Of a DNA stretch of 64,000 nt, positions 45,797-55,066 are shown one piece after another. Each line of letters opens with the position of its first letter. Within the stretch, counting starts at the first letter, position 1. A program made the position numbers and the translations under genes. The stretch is from NCBI RefSeq assembly GCF_003667445.1, contig NZ_RCTF01000004.1, positions 124,001-188,000 on the forward strand, given 5' to 3'. The notes beneath the pieces were generated by a model. It was given only the letters and a program-made list of their open reading frames with translations, was not told the DNA's origin and ran no database searches. Source of the stretch: Xanthobacter tagetidis (GTDB taxonomy: Bacteria; Pseudomonadota; Alphaproteobacteria; Rhizobiales; Xanthobacteraceae).

Positions 45797-47321
45797 GGCG
45801 CCGGACGACCTGCACGGCGCGCCGGGGCGCCTCGCCTCCGGCCCGCCGATCGCGGTGATCGATATCGGCTCCAATTCGGTGCGCCTCGTGGTCTATGAAG
45901 GCCTGACGCGGGCGCCGACACCCATCTTCAACGAGAAGGCGCTGTGCGGCCTCGGCCGGGAAGTGCTCTCCACCGGCCGCCTCGCCCAGGACGCGGTGGA
46001 GCGCGCCTTCGCGGCGCTGCGCCGGTTCCGGGCCCTGTGCGACGCCATGCGGGTCGGCCGCGTCCTGGCGCTCGCCACCGCCGCCGCGCGCGATGCGCAG
46101 AACGGCCCGGCCTTCATCGCCGAGTGCGAGGCCATCTGCGGCGTGTCCATCGAGCTGCTCACCGGCAAGCGCGAGGCGGAGCTGGCCGCCTGCGGCGTGG
46201 TCTCCGGCGTGCACCAGCCGGACGGCATCGTCGGCGACCTCGGCGGCGGCTCGCTGGAACTGGTGGACGTGAAGGGCCAGAAGATCGGCGCCGGCATCAC
46301 CCTGCCTTTGGGCGGGCTCGCGCTTGAGGACCGCTCGTCGAAGTCGCCGCGCAAGGCCGAGAAGATCGTGCGCGACACCATGCCGGAGGCCGGCGTGCTG
46401 AGCCAGCTCGCCGGGCGCACCTTCTACGCCGTGGGCGGCACGTGGCGCGCGCTGGCGCGGCTCCACATGTTCCAGAAGGGCTATCCGCTGCACGTGATGC
46501 ACGGCTACACCCTGCCGGCCAAGGAGGCGCTGGACTTCTCGCGCATCGTCCATCGCGCCGACCCGGAGGCGCTGGCCCATATCGACACCGTCTCCGACGC
46601 GCGCCGGCCCCTGCTCACCTACGGCGCGCTGGTGCTGGAGAACGTGGTGCGGCTCGGCCGCCCGTCCGAGGTGGTGATCTCGGCCATGGGCGTGCGCGAG
46701 GGCCTGCTCTATTCGCTGCTTACCCCCGAGGCGCGGCGCGAGGACCCGCTGATCGCCGCCGCCGCGGAACTGAACCTCCTGCGCTCGCGCGCCCCGCGCC
46801 ACGGCGAGGAGCTGGTGACCTGGACCGACGGCTTCTTCGCCTCCTCCCTGGTGCTGGAGGAGAGCGAGGAGGAGGCGCGCCTGCGCCGCGCCGCCTGCCT
46901 TCTGGCGGACATCGGCTGGCGTGCCCATCCCGACTATCGCGGCGAGCAGAGCCTCAACATCATCGCCCATGCCGCCTTCGTGGGCGTGGACCACCCCGGC
47001 CGCGGCTACATCGCGCTGGCGGTCTATTTCCGCCACATGGGCCTCGGCGAGGACGAGTACGGCACCCGTGTGCTGGAACTCGTCTCCACCGGCATGCTGG
47101 ACCGCGCGCGCATCCTCGGCGCGGCCATGCGCGTCGCCTATCTGCTGTCGGCCGCCATGCCCGGCATCCTGCCGCGCACGCCGCTGAAGGTTCAGGGCGA
47201 CCAGCTTGTGCTGAGCGTGCCGCAGGCCCTCGCCGCGCTCATCAACGACCGAGTGGTGAGCCGGCTGCGCCAGCTCGCCAAGCTCATCGGCCGCGAGCCG
47301 CAGGTGGTGATCGCCGACTGA
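45744..47321 (+). CDS. ppx: Exopolyphosphatase / Ppx-GppA phosphatase
   Basis: A 525-aa Ppx/GppA enzyme that removes terminal phosphates from polyphosphate or pppGpp. The ASKHA ATPase fold shows in [19 protein letters not shown] (about 35-53), [29 protein letters not shown] and [17 protein letters not shown]-terminal HD-like helical region includes the [25 protein letters not shown] stretch. The start is GTG at 45744, inside ppk1. No better start lies between there and the first conserved block, so the overlap is probably real. Confidence 0.92.
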   Translation: MESLSKILRRAVSSSAAEAPDDLHGAPGRLASGPPIAVIDIGSNSVRLVVYEGLTRAPTPIFNEKALCGLGREVLSTGRLAQDAVERAFAALRRFRALCDAMRVGRVLALATAAARDAQNGPAFIAECEAICGVSIELLTGKREAELAACGVVSGVHQPDGIVGDLGGGSLELVDVKGQKIGAGITLPLGGLALEDRSSKSPRKAEKIVRDTMPEAGVLSQLAGRTFYAVGGTWRALARLHMFQKGYPLHVMHGYTLPAKEALDFSRIVHRADPEALAHIDTVSDARRPLLTYGALVLENVVRLGRPSEVVISAMGVREGLLYSLLTPEARREDPLIAAAAELNLLRSRAPRHGEELVTWTDGFFASSLVLEESEEEARLRRAACLLADIGWRAHPDYRGEQSLNIIAHAAFVGVDHPGRGYIALAVYFRHMGLGEDEYGTRVLELVSTGMLDRARILGAAMRVAYLLSAAMPGILPRTPLKVQGDQLVLSVPQALAALINDRVVSRLRQLAKLIGREPQVVIAD

Positions 47322-47352
47322 GCGGCGGCACCACGCAAGGGTGCGGCGCGGA

Positions 47353-50300
47353 TCATTCCGCCGCGGTGCGGGCGAGCCGGCCCTGCGCCAGCACCGCGCG
47401 CAAGGCGGCGGGCTTCAGCGGCTTGTTGAGCACCGTGATCTCGGCCGCCTTCGCCGCCTCCCGCACCTTGCGCGAGCGGTCGGCGGTGATCAGCACCGCC
47501 GGCAGCTTGCCGAGCTTCCAGCGCAGCGCCATCACCGCGTCGATGCCGTTGCCGTCGTCGAGGTGGTAGTCCACCAGCGCGAAGTCGGGCTGCTTGCGCA
47601 GGTCCCGCACCCGCTCCAGCGCTTCCACCGCGTCGGCGGCCTTGATGACCTCGCAGCCCCAGCCGGTGAGCAGCAGCTCCATGCCCTCCAGGATGGCGGG
47701 CTCGTTGTCGATGGCGAGGATGGTGAGGCCGTCGAGGCGCGCGCCGCCGCGCGCCGGCTCGGCCGGCACTGGGACCTCCTCCGGCACCTGCACCGCGATC
47801 GGCAGTTCCACGGTGAACACCGAGCCCTTGCCCGGCTGCGAGCGCATGGCGACCAAATGGTCGAGCACTCGGGCGATGCGCTCGACGATGGACAGGCCGA
47901 GCCCCAGGCCACGCGCCTCGCGGGCGCCCCGGTCGAGGCGCTGGAACTCCTGGAACACCAGCTTGTGCTTCGACTTCGGAATGCCGAGGCCGGTGTCGTA
48001 GACCTCGACGCGCAGCTTGCCCTTCAGGCGCCGGCAGCCCACCAACACCTTGCCCTTGGGCGTGTACTTGATGGCGTTGGAGATGAAGTTCTGCAGCAGG
48101 CGCCGCAGCAGCCGCCGGTCCGAGCGCACCGCGAGGCCGCACGGCACGAAGGCGAGGTCGATGCCCTTCTCGCGCGCCAGCGGGGCGAACTCCATCTCCA
48201 GCTGCTTCAGCACGTCGGCGATGCGGAACGGGGCGATCTCCGGCCGCATGGCCCCCGAATCGAGGCGCGAGATGTCGAGCAGCGCGCCGAGGATCTCCTC
48301 CACCGCCTCCAGCGAGGCGTCCACATTGCCGGCGAGGCGCTGGTCCTCCGGCCCCTTGGAGCGCTCCACCAGGCTGGTCACATAGAGCCGGGCGGCGTTG
48401 AGCGGCTGCAGGATGTCGTGGCTCGCGGCGGCGAGGAACCGCGTCTTGGAGATGTTGGCCTCGTCCGCCTCGGCCTTGGCCTTTTCCAAAGCATGGTTGA
48501 GGCGCTCCAGCTCCTTGGTGCGCTCGCGCACGCGGCGTTCCAGCGTCTCGTTGGCGCGCTCAAGCGCCAGCGCCGCCTCCACCGAGGCGGTGATGTCGGT
48601 GTAGGTCACGGCGATGCCGCCGTCCGGCATGGGGTCCGAGCGCGCCTCGATCACCGTGCCGCGCTGGTGCAGGCGCTCGGAGAAGGCGGTGCTGGCATTG
48701 GCGTAGCGCGCCACGCGCTCTTCCGGGCGCAGCTGCGCGCCCTCGCGCTCGGCCGGGGCGCTGGCGAGGATCTCGTGCAGCGGCACGCCGACCGCATAGC
48801 AGTCCGCCGGCAGGTCCAGCATGTCGCCGAAGCGCCGGTTCCAGCACACGAGGCGCAGGTCCTTGTCGAACACCGCGATGCCCTGGCCCACATGGTCGAT
48901 GGCGTTCTGGAGCAGCTCGCGATTGTACTGGATGGCGGCGGAGGCATCGTCGAGCAGCTTCAGCGCCGCCTTGGTGGACACCGCGCGCTTGCGCAGCAGC
49001 AGCGACAGAACGAGGCGCGAGGAGGCCGCGCCCACCGCCGAGGCGAGCAGGTGCTCGGCATAGCGCACCGTGCCCGCGTCCGCCTCGCGGTTGACGTCGA
49101 GCGGGATGCCCTGCATGCGGGCGAAGTTCTCGAACGCGGCCTTCGCCCGCGCCTCGCCCAGATAGCGCTCCACCGTGGCGATCACCTCGCCCACCGTGAC
49201 CGACGAGCGCCAGCGCCGGAACGCCGGGCGCAGCGGCAGCTTGTCGGCGTTGTGGATCATGAACAGGCCGGCCTGCACCCGCTCGATCTGGCTCGGGCGG
49301 GTGAGGAAGGACACCACGATCAGCACCAAGGCGTTGATGCCGAGGCTCCAGGTCACGCCGTGGGCGAGCGAGCCGGCATGGATGCCGAGCAGCGCCGTGG
49401 GCCGCAGCAAGGCGATCCCGAACGGCCCGTTCTCCACGAAGCCGCGCGAGATCAGGCCGGCATCGGCGAGGCTCGGCAGCAGCAGCGTGTAGGCCCAGAT
49501 GGCGATGCCGGCGACGATCGCCGCCATGGCGCCCTTGGCGGTGGCGCGCTGCCAGATGAGCCCGGCGAGGAAGGCCGGCCCCACCTGGGCGATGGCGGCG
49601 AAGGAGAGCAGGCCGATCTGCGCCAGCTGCACCTCGCCGGTGGTGCGGTAATAGAGGTAGGCGAGCAGCAGCGTCAGGAAGATGGAGGTGCGCCGCACCA
49701 GCAGCACGATGCCCATCATGTCGCGCGGCTGGCTGTCCTCCTCGGTCCGCTCGGCGCGGCGGCGCAGCAGCAGCGGCATGACGAGGTCGTTGGAGATCAT
49801 GATCGAGAGCGCCACGCTCTCCACGATCACCATGGCGGTGGCGGCGGAGAGCCCGCCCACGAAGGCGAACAGCGCTAGCCCCTCCATGCCCGCCGAGAGC
49901 GGCACCGCGAGCACGTAGACGTCGCTGTCGACGATGGTGGTCGGGAACAGCGTCATGCCCCCGAGCGCGAGCGGCACCACGAACAGGTTGATGAGCACAA
50001 GGTAGAGCGGGAACAGCCAGCGCGCCCGGCGGATCTCGCTCTCGCCCTTGTTCTCCACCACCGCCACGTGGAACTGGCGCGGCAGCAGCACGAAGGCGCC
50101 GGCCGAGAGCACCGTCATGGTGATCCAGTTCTCCAGCGACAGGCCCTGGGCGAACGGGCCGATCACCTGCGCGTTGCGCGCCGCGTCCCACAGGTCCACC
50201 GGGCCGCCGAACAGGAAGAAGGTGACGAGGATGCCCACCATCAGGAACGCGGCGAGCTTCACCAGCGATTCCGTGGCGATGGCGAGCATCAGCCCGTCCT

Positions 50301-50865
50301 GGTGCTCGGTGGCGTCGGCATGGCGGGTGCCGAACAGCACCGCGAACGCCGCCATGGCGCAGGCGACGAACAGCGCGAGGTCGCCCACCACCGAAAAGTG
50401 CGAGGCATCGCCCGCGAAATGGCCGAGCACGGCCAGCAGCGAGGCCGAGACCGCCTTCAGCTGCAGCGAGATGTAGGGGATGGCGCCGACGATGGCGACC
50501 AGCGCCACCAAGGCGGCGATGCCCTGGTTCTTGCCGTAGCGCGCGGCGATGAAGTCGGCCACCGAGGTGATGTTGTGCGCCTTCGCCAGCCGCACGATGC
50601 GCAGGAACACCGGCGCGCCCACGGTCATGACGATGACCGGGCCGAGATAGATGGTGAGGAAGTCGAAGCCGTGGGTGGTGGCGAAGCCGACCGAGCCGAA
50701 GAAGGTCCAGGAGGTGCAGTAGACCGCCAGCGACAGCGAATAGATCAGCGGGCGCGGGGCGCGCCGCGCCGATGCGGGCCGGATGCGGTCTCCGAAGCTC
50801 GCAATGGCGAACAGCAGCCCGATATAGCCGAGGGCCGCGAAGATGACGACGGAGGCCTGGACCAT
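47353..50865 (-). CDS. Hybrid sensor histidine kinase with sodium:solute symporter domain (NahK/CrbS-type)
   Basis: A 1170-aa fusion. Residues 1 to about 490 are a multi-pass sodium:solute symporter-like domain (SLAVYCTSWTFFGSVGFATTHG...). A helical linker is followed by a PAS domain (about 655-760) and a coiled coil. HisKA has the phospho-acceptor His816 in AAASHDILQPLN, followed by HATPase_c (NFISNAIKYTPKG; RGLGLGLSIVERI). The receiver domain (about 1050-1165) has Asp1099 in FALVDYHLDD and the conserved Lys in VLNKPLK. Such CbrA/CrbS-like kinases sense or transport a nutrient and signal to a response regulator, for acetate in the best-known case. No partner regulator gene is in the window. 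Confidence 0.9.
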   Translation of the reverse strand: MVQASVVIFAALGYIGLLFAIASFGDRIRPASARRAPRPLIYSLSLAVYCTSWTFFGSVGFATTHGFDFLTIYLGPVIVMTVGAPVFLRIVRLAKAHNITSVADFIAARYGKNQGIAALVALVAIVGAIPYISLQLKAVSASLLAVLGHFAGDASHFSVVGDLALFVACAMAAFAVLFGTRHADATEHQDGLMLAIATESLVKLAAFLMVGILVTFFLFGGPVDLWDAARNAQVIGPFAQGLSLENWITMTVLSAGAFVLLPRQFHVAVVENKGESEIRRARWLFPLYLVLINLFVVPLALGGMTLFPTTIVDSDVYVLAVPLSAGMEGLALFAFVGGLSAATAMVIVESVALSIMISNDLVMPLLLRRRAERTEEDSQPRDMMGIVLLVRRTSIFLTLLLAYLYYRTTGEVQLAQIGLLSFAAIAQVGPAFLAGLIWQRATAKGAMAAIVAGIAIWAYTLLLPSLADAGLISRGFVENGPFGIALLRPTALLGIHAGSLAHGVTWSLGINALVLIVVSFLTRPSQIERVQAGLFMIHNADKLPLRPAFRRWRSSVTVGEVIATVERYLGEARAKAAFENFARMQGIPLDVNREADAGTVRYAEHLLASAVGAASSRLVLSLLLRKRAVSTKAALKLLDDASAAIQYNRELLQNAIDHVGQGIAVFDKDLRLVCWNRRFGDMLDLPADCYAVGVPLHEILASAPAEREGAQLRPEERVARYANASTAFSERLHQRGTVIEARSDPMPDGGIAVTYTDITASVEAALALERANETLERRVRERTKELERLNHALEKAKAEADEANISKTRFLAAASHDILQPLNAARLYVTSLVERSKGPEDQRLAGNVDASLEAVEEILGALLDISRLDSGAMRPEIAPFRIADVLKQLEMEFAPLAREKGIDLAFVPCGLAVRSDRRLLRRLLQNFISNAIKYTPKGKVLVGCRRLKGKLRVEVYDTGLGIPKSKHKLVFQEFQRLDRGAREARGLGLGLSIVERIARVLDHLVAMRSQPGKGSVFTVELPIAVQVPEEVPVPAEPARGGARLDGLTILAIDNEPAILEGMELLLTGWGCEVIKAADAVEALERVRDLRKQPDFALVDYHLDDGNGIDAVMALRWKLGKLPAVLITADRSRKVREAAKAAEITVLNKPLKPAALRAVLAQGRLARTAAE

Positions 50866-51001
50866 CTCTCCCTTCCGGCGGCGCGCGCTCGGAGCCTTGT
50901 GGTTGGCTCAAGCTCATCATTAGCCGGAAGGCTTGTCCAGCGCGCAACTCCGGGAGACTGCGCGCCCGGCGTGCGGGCGCGCCCCTGGGCCCAGAACGGG
51001 A

Positions 51002-51688
51002 TCAGGCGCCGGCGCTGCCGCTGCCCACCACCATGACCCGCGTGCCGAGCGGCACGCGCTCGTAGAGGTCGATGATGTCCTGGTTGAGCAGGCGGATGCA
51101 GCCGGAGGACACCTGCTTGCCGATGCTCCACGGCTCGATGGTGCCGTGGATGCGGAACATGGTGTCCCGGTCGCCGTCATAGAGATAGAGCGCGCGCGGG
51201 CCGAGCGGGTTGTCCTCGCCGCCCGGCAGGCCGCCGGCATAGGGGCCGTAGCGCTCGGGCTGGAGGCGGATCATGTTGGTCGTCGGAGTCCAGCCCGGCC
51301 ACTTCTCCTTGCGCCGGATAGTGGCCCAGCCCTTGAAGGAATAGCCCTGCTTGCCGACGCCCACGCCGTAGCGGATGGCGCGGCCGCCCCGCTCGACCAG
51401 ATAGAGATAGCGCTTGTCGATATCGACCACGATGGTGCCCGGCGCGTAGCCGCCGGAATAGTCGACCTCCTGGCGCAGGAACTGAGGGTCGACCTCGTCG
51501 AGGTCCACCGCGTCCACCGGATGGGGCTCGCCCTCGACGGGGCCGTACATGCTCACCAGATGGGACGAATAGACCGGCCCCCGCGCCGACGGCTGGGTGG
51601 TCTGGCATGCGGCAAGCGCCAGCGGCGCGCCGAGCATGAACAGGCGGCGGGAAAGGCGCGAGGAGGTTATGGGGTCATCGCTGGCCAT
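51002..51688 (-). CDS. L,D-transpeptidase (YkuD family)
   Basis: A 228-aa exported enzyme that forms 3-3 peptidoglycan cross-links or attaches proteins to the wall. The N-terminus has SRRLFMLGAPLALAAC, a twin-arginine-like start with a lipobox (Cys28), so it may be a Tat-exported lipoprotein. The YkuD domain has TIVVDIDKRYLYLVERGGRAIRYGVGVGKQG and the catalytic block FRIHGTIEPWSIGKQVSSGCIRLLNQD, with His and Cys in place. ATG 51688 begins the signal; the frame extends to 51766. Confidence 0.9.
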   Translation of the reverse strand: MASDDPITSSRLSRRLFMLGAPLALAACQTTQPSARGPVYSSHLVSMYGPVEGEPHPVDAVDLDEVDPQFLRQEVDYSGGYAPGTIVVDIDKRYLYLVERGGRAIRYGVGVGKQGYSFKGWATIRRKEKWPGWTPTTNMIRLQPERYGPYAGGLPGGEDNPLGPRALYLYDGDRDTMFRIHGTIEPWSIGKQVSSGCIRLLNQDIIDLYERVPLGTRVMVVGSGSAGA

Positions 51689-51992
51689 GGTGCCCAACTG
51701 AACTCCGGGTTTGCCATTGCGCGCACAACGCACGCCGGCGGCAGAAGGCCGCCCGTCGCTGCGCATTCAAGCGTGTTTGGGTGGCGTTAAGGTTAACGCC
51801 GCAAAGCGCGACCGGTGCCGCCTTCGCAGATGCGAAATGTCCTAGCACCCGCCGCCGGCGCGCAGGTGGCGCGGGCGCCACAGGATTTCCCGAATGAACA
51901 TCGCGGGAATGTGAGAGCGCCAGGAGGGTGCGATGCCGTTTGCGGAACCAGCGCGCAACTCGCCCACTCTTTGCAGCCGAAGGCCCCCGCTC

Positions 51993-52080
51993 CGTCCTGC
52001 TCCAGCTTGACCGGAGCATCCTTCCGAGCGCCGGGAAGCGGAAGCGGTGCGTGGGCCCTCCGATCAAGTCGGAGGGCGAC
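51993..52080. repeat. Composite palindromic repeat, copy 1
   Basis: Left palindrome TGCTCCAGCTTGACCGGAGCA (51998-52018, one mismatch to copy 2), about 37 bases of unrelated spacer, then right palindrome CCCTCCGATCAAGTCGGAGGG. The right palindrome is followed by CGAC. The same order recurs at 52232-52325. Confidence 0.75.
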
Positions 52081-52172
52081 GGCAGTGAGAGGGCCGCAGG
52101 GCAGTGAGTGGGCCGGAGGCGGCCGTGAATCGCGCCGGAGGAGGGCGACGGCAGTTTGGGGTCACAGGGCAG
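52071..52172. repeat. Degenerate direct repeat
   Basis: GGAGGGCGACGGCAGT occurs at 52071 and 52140, a 69-base offset; each is followed within 20 bases by CAGGGCAG. It partly overlaps the end of the first composite repeat. Confidence 0.5.
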
Positions 52173-52231
52173 CGCGAGAAGGCGAAGGAGCGCGGCAACG
52201 GGTCAAGGCGCCGCCGCGGCCGCCCCCAGCC

Positions 52232-52325
52232 GCCGTCATGCTCCGGCTTGACCGGAGCATCCATGCCCCGCGGATGGCTCCCGAGCCGGGCCATGGGCCC
52301 TCCGGTCAAGCCGGAGGGCGACGGT
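52232..52325. repeat. Composite palindromic repeat, copy 2
   Basis: Left palindrome with TGCTCCGG / CCGGAGCA arms around CTTGA, about 35 bases of spacer, right palindrome with CCCTCCGG / CCGGAGGG arms around TCAAG. The order and end sequence (CGACGG) are as in copy 1. It ends about 30 bases from the recF stop. Confidence 0.78.
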
Positions 52326-52356
52326 GGGGAGACCGCAGTGCTCCCGGCACGCCATC

Positions 52357-53502
52357 CTATGCGTCCCGCACGATCCGCCCCGGGCTGACGATGAAGCGTT
52401 CCGCCGCCTCCAGCGCCGCGAAGGCGGCGGGGTCGGCTCCGGTCATCCAGACCTGCGCGCCAAGCCGCGCCAGCGCCTCGAACAGGCCGGCGCGGCGCGC
52501 GGCGTCGAGATAGGCGGCGACGTCGTCCAGCAGCAGCACCGGCGTCAGCCCCCCCATGGCCGCCACCAGGCGGGCATGGGACAAGGTGAGGCCGATCATC
52601 AGGGACTTCTGCTCGCCGGTGGAGCAGCGCGCGGCCGGCAGGCGCTTCACGCCATGGCTCACCAGGAAATCGGTGAGGTGCGGCCCCTCCAGTGTGCGGC
52701 CTGCCGCGCGATCGCGCGGGCGGTTGTCGGCGAGCAAGGCGCGGTAGCGGTCCTCGGCCACGGCCGCGCGATGCTCGGCGACGAGGCGCTCCACCGCCCC
52801 GTCGAGCGTGATCTCCGCGTGGGGGAAGGGCGAGGCCTCGTCGCGGTGGGCGGCGATCTCGGCGGCGAGGCGCTCCACCGTCTCCAGGCGCGCGGCCGCG
52901 ACCGCCACCGCCAGCTCGGCCGTCTCGTGCTCCACCGCGTCGAGGAAGCGCGGGGCGCCGTTCTCCTCCAGCAGGCGGTTGCGCGAGCGCAGCGCCCGCT
53001 CCAGCGCGTTGACGCGCGTGCCGTGGGCGCTGTCCACCGCCAGCACCAGCCGGTCGAGATAGCGCCGGCGATCGGAGGGCGGGCCGAGGAACAGGCCGTC
53101 CATCTCCGGCGTCAGCCACACCACCTTGAGATGATCGAGGAATGCCGAGGACGAGGCCGCCTCGCCCTCGATGCGGAAGCGGCGCTGCACGCCGTCCGGA
53201 CCGCCGTCGATGCCTGTGCCGAGCCGCGCCTCGCCGAGCGCGCCGTCCACCAGCGCCGAGACGGCCCAGCCCCCCGAGGCCTGCGCCCCCTCCCCCGCCT
53301 CCGCGTAAGCCGCGTCGGGAAGCTGCGCGCGCCTCAGGCCGCGGCCGGGCGAGAGGAACGAGATGGCTTCAAGGACATTGGTCTTGCCCGCGCCGTTCGG
53401 CCCGGTGAGGACGATGGGACCCGCGCCGACGCTCACCTGCGCCGCCGCATAGGAGCGGAAGCGGGTGAGCTGGAGCTTGAGGATTCGCGCGGCGGGGGGC
53501 AT
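52357..53502 (-). CDS. recF: DNA replication and repair protein RecF
   Basis: A 381-aa SMC-like ATPase that binds gapped DNA and loads RecA with RecOR. It has Walker A LTGPNGAGKTN (Lys40), LRFRSYAAAQ-type start LQLTRFRSYA, a signature region STGEQKSLMIGLTLSHARLV and Walker B PVLLLDDVAAYLD. Its start is 47 bases after the dnaN stop, so it is probably co-transcribed with dnaN. Confidence 0.95.
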   Translation of the reverse strand: MPPAARILKLQLTRFRSYAAAQVSVGAGPIVLTGPNGAGKTNVLEAISFLSPGRGLRRAQLPDAAYAEAGEGAQASGGWAVSALVDGALGEARLGTGIDGGPDGVQRRFRIEGEAASSSAFLDHLKVVWLTPEMDGLFLGPPSDRRRYLDRLVLAVDSAHGTRVNALERALRSRNRLLEENGAPRFLDAVEHETAELAVAVAAARLETVERLAAEIAAHRDEASPFPHAEITLDGAVERLVAEHRAAVAEDRYRALLADNRPRDRAAGRTLEGPHLTDFLVSHGVKRLPAARCSTGEQKSLMIGLTLSHARLVAAMGGLTPVLLLDDVAAYLDAARRAGLFEALARLGAQVWMTGADPAAFAALEAAERFIVSPGRIVRDA

Positions 53503-53549
53503 GGGCGGCCAGAGTTAGGACACGCCGCCCGGAAGACGCAACTGCGGCG

Positions 53550-54671
53550 TCACACCCGCATGGGCATGAGCACGTAGAGCGCGTCGGTCTTGGTGGAATC
53601 GCGCACCAGGGTCGGCGAGCCGGGATCGGCGAGCTTGAGCTCCGCCGTGTCGCCTTCGAGCTGCGAGGTGATGTCCAGCAGATAGCGCGAGTTGAAGCCG
53701 ATATCGAGCGGCTCGGAGCCGTAGTCGACCTCCAGCTCCTCGGTGGCGCTGCCGGAATCCGGGTTGGTCACGGACAGGGTCAGCTTGCCGTCGCCGAGCG
53801 AGAGCTTCACCGCCCGCCCGCGCTCGGACGAGACGGTGGAGACGCGGTCCACCGCCGCGGCGAACTCCACCTTGTCCACGAACAGCGTCTTGTCGTTGCC
53901 CTGGGGGATCACGCGGCCATAGTCCGGGAAGGTGCCGTCGATCAGCTTGGAGGTCAGCACCACCTGCCCGACCTGAACCCGGATCTTGCTGGCGGAGAGC
54001 GATACGGACACCTCGGCGTCCTTGTCCTCCAGCAGCTTCTGGATCTCGGCGACGGTCTTGCGCGGCACGATCACGCCGGGAATGCCGATGGCGCCTTCGG
54101 GCGCGTCCAGCTCCGCCTGGGCGAGGCGGTGGCCGTCGGTGGCGACCGCCCGCAGCATGGGCTTGCCCTTGGTGGGCTCGGCCACGTGCAGATAGATGCC
54201 GTTGAGATAATAGCGCGTCTCCTCGGTGGAGATCGCGAACTGCGTCTTGTCGACGAGGCGCCGGAACTCCGCGCCCTTCAGCTTGAAGGTGTGGGAGAAC
54301 TCGCCGGCGGCGAGGTCCGGAAAGTCCGCCTCGGGCAAGGTCTGGAGCTGGAACCGGGCGCGGCCGGCGCGCACCGTGAGCGTGCCGCGCTCGCCGCCCA
54401 CTTCGAGCTGCACCTGCGCCCCTTCGGGCAGCTTGCGCACGATGTCGTAGAGCACGTGGGCGGGCACGGTGGTGGCGCCGTCCTGGCCGATCTCGGCCGG
54501 CACCGTCTCCACCACCTCCAGATCGAGGTCGGTCGCCTTCAGCTCCAGGCCTGCCTTCGCGGCGCGGATGAGCACGTTGGCGAGGATCGGAATGGTGTTG
54601 CGCCGCTCGACGACGCGGTGGACATGGCTGAGCGACTTGAGAAGCTCGGCGCGCTCGACGGTCACCTTCAT
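53550..54671 (-). CDS. dnaN: DNA polymerase III beta subunit (sliding clamp)
   Basis: A 373-aa clamp protein with three repeated domains. MKVTVERAELLKSLSHVHRVVERRNTIPILANVLI is the usual start and TKTDALYVLMPMRV the usual end, with the LRAVATDGHRLA block in the middle domain. It tethers Pol III and also serves Hda and mismatch repair. The frame extends upstream to 55025, but this region contains DnaA-box-like sites and not clamp sequence; ATG 54671 is correct. Confidence 0.96.
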   Translation of the reverse strand: MKVTVERAELLKSLSHVHRVVERRNTIPILANVLIRAAKAGLELKATDLDLEVVETVPAEIGQDGATTVPAHVLYDIVRKLPEGAQVQLEVGGERGTLTVRAGRARFQLQTLPEADFPDLAAGEFSHTFKLKGAEFRRLVDKTQFAISTEETRYYLNGIYLHVAEPTKGKPMLRAVATDGHRLAQAELDAPEGAIGIPGVIVPRKTVAEIQKLLEDKDAEVSVSLSASKIRVQVGQVVLTSKLIDGTFPDYGRVIPQGNDKTLFVDKVEFAAAVDRVSTVSSERGRAVKLSLGDGKLTLSVTNPDSGSATEELEVDYGSEPLDIGFNSRYLLDITSQLEGDTAELKLADPGSPTLVRDSTKTDALYVLMPMRV

Positions 54672-55066
54672 GGCCCTGGCCCGTTCACTCTTCGCTCTGG
54701 AAATTTGGCGCTCGCGGCGTGGACACGCCGCGGACGGGCGCCCCTGGGGTGGGCGCCGGGCCGCCGACATTGCCGCCCGCGCCGGCTCAAAGCAAGGGCA
54801 GGGGCAAAAAATGTGCGCCGAAATGCCCCCCGGCGCCTTCATCCACAAGGCTTCGGTGGGTTGCGCAACGATCATCCACAGCCCGCGGGCCGGGCCGTCG
54901 CCCACAGGCCGGGCTCGCGGCGCGGGGTTCCCATCCACAGGGCGCGGGCGGGAAGAACCGGCCGCGCTCAAGGCCCGCCGGCGATCGTGCGGGTGCTCCA
55001 CAGCCCTGTGGATGCGCCTGTCCACAGGAGCGGGTTGCGGCGCGGCGCGCGTCCCCGCAGTTCCGC
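54672..55066. other. dnaA-dnaN intergenic region with a cluster of DnaA-box-like sites
   Basis: 395 bases without a gene. Sites sharing the TCCACA core of the DnaA box are at 54839-54847 and 54872-54880 (TCATCCACA, one mismatch to TTATCCACA), 54931-54939 (CCATCCACA), 54994-55002 (TGCTCCACA), 55007-55015 (TGTGGATGC, other strand) and 55018-55026 (CTGTCCACA). It could be a replication origin or dnaN autoregulation. There is no obvious AT-rich unwinding stretch beyond a short A6 run near 54806. Confidence 0.6.

Larger units (their letters stand above)
51689..52356. other. 668-base intergenic region rich in repeats
   Basis: No convincing gene. It contains the promoter side of the transpeptidase gene, two copies of a composite palindromic repeat, and between them a degenerate direct repeat: GGAGGGCGACGGCAGT at 52071-52086 and again at 52140-52155. 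gyrB, which often follows recF, is not here. Confidence 0.5.

Noticed and set aside
52071..52172. CRISPR array
   Set aside because: Only two degenerate repeat units at 69-base offset, GC-rich and without similar-length unique spacers or cas genes.
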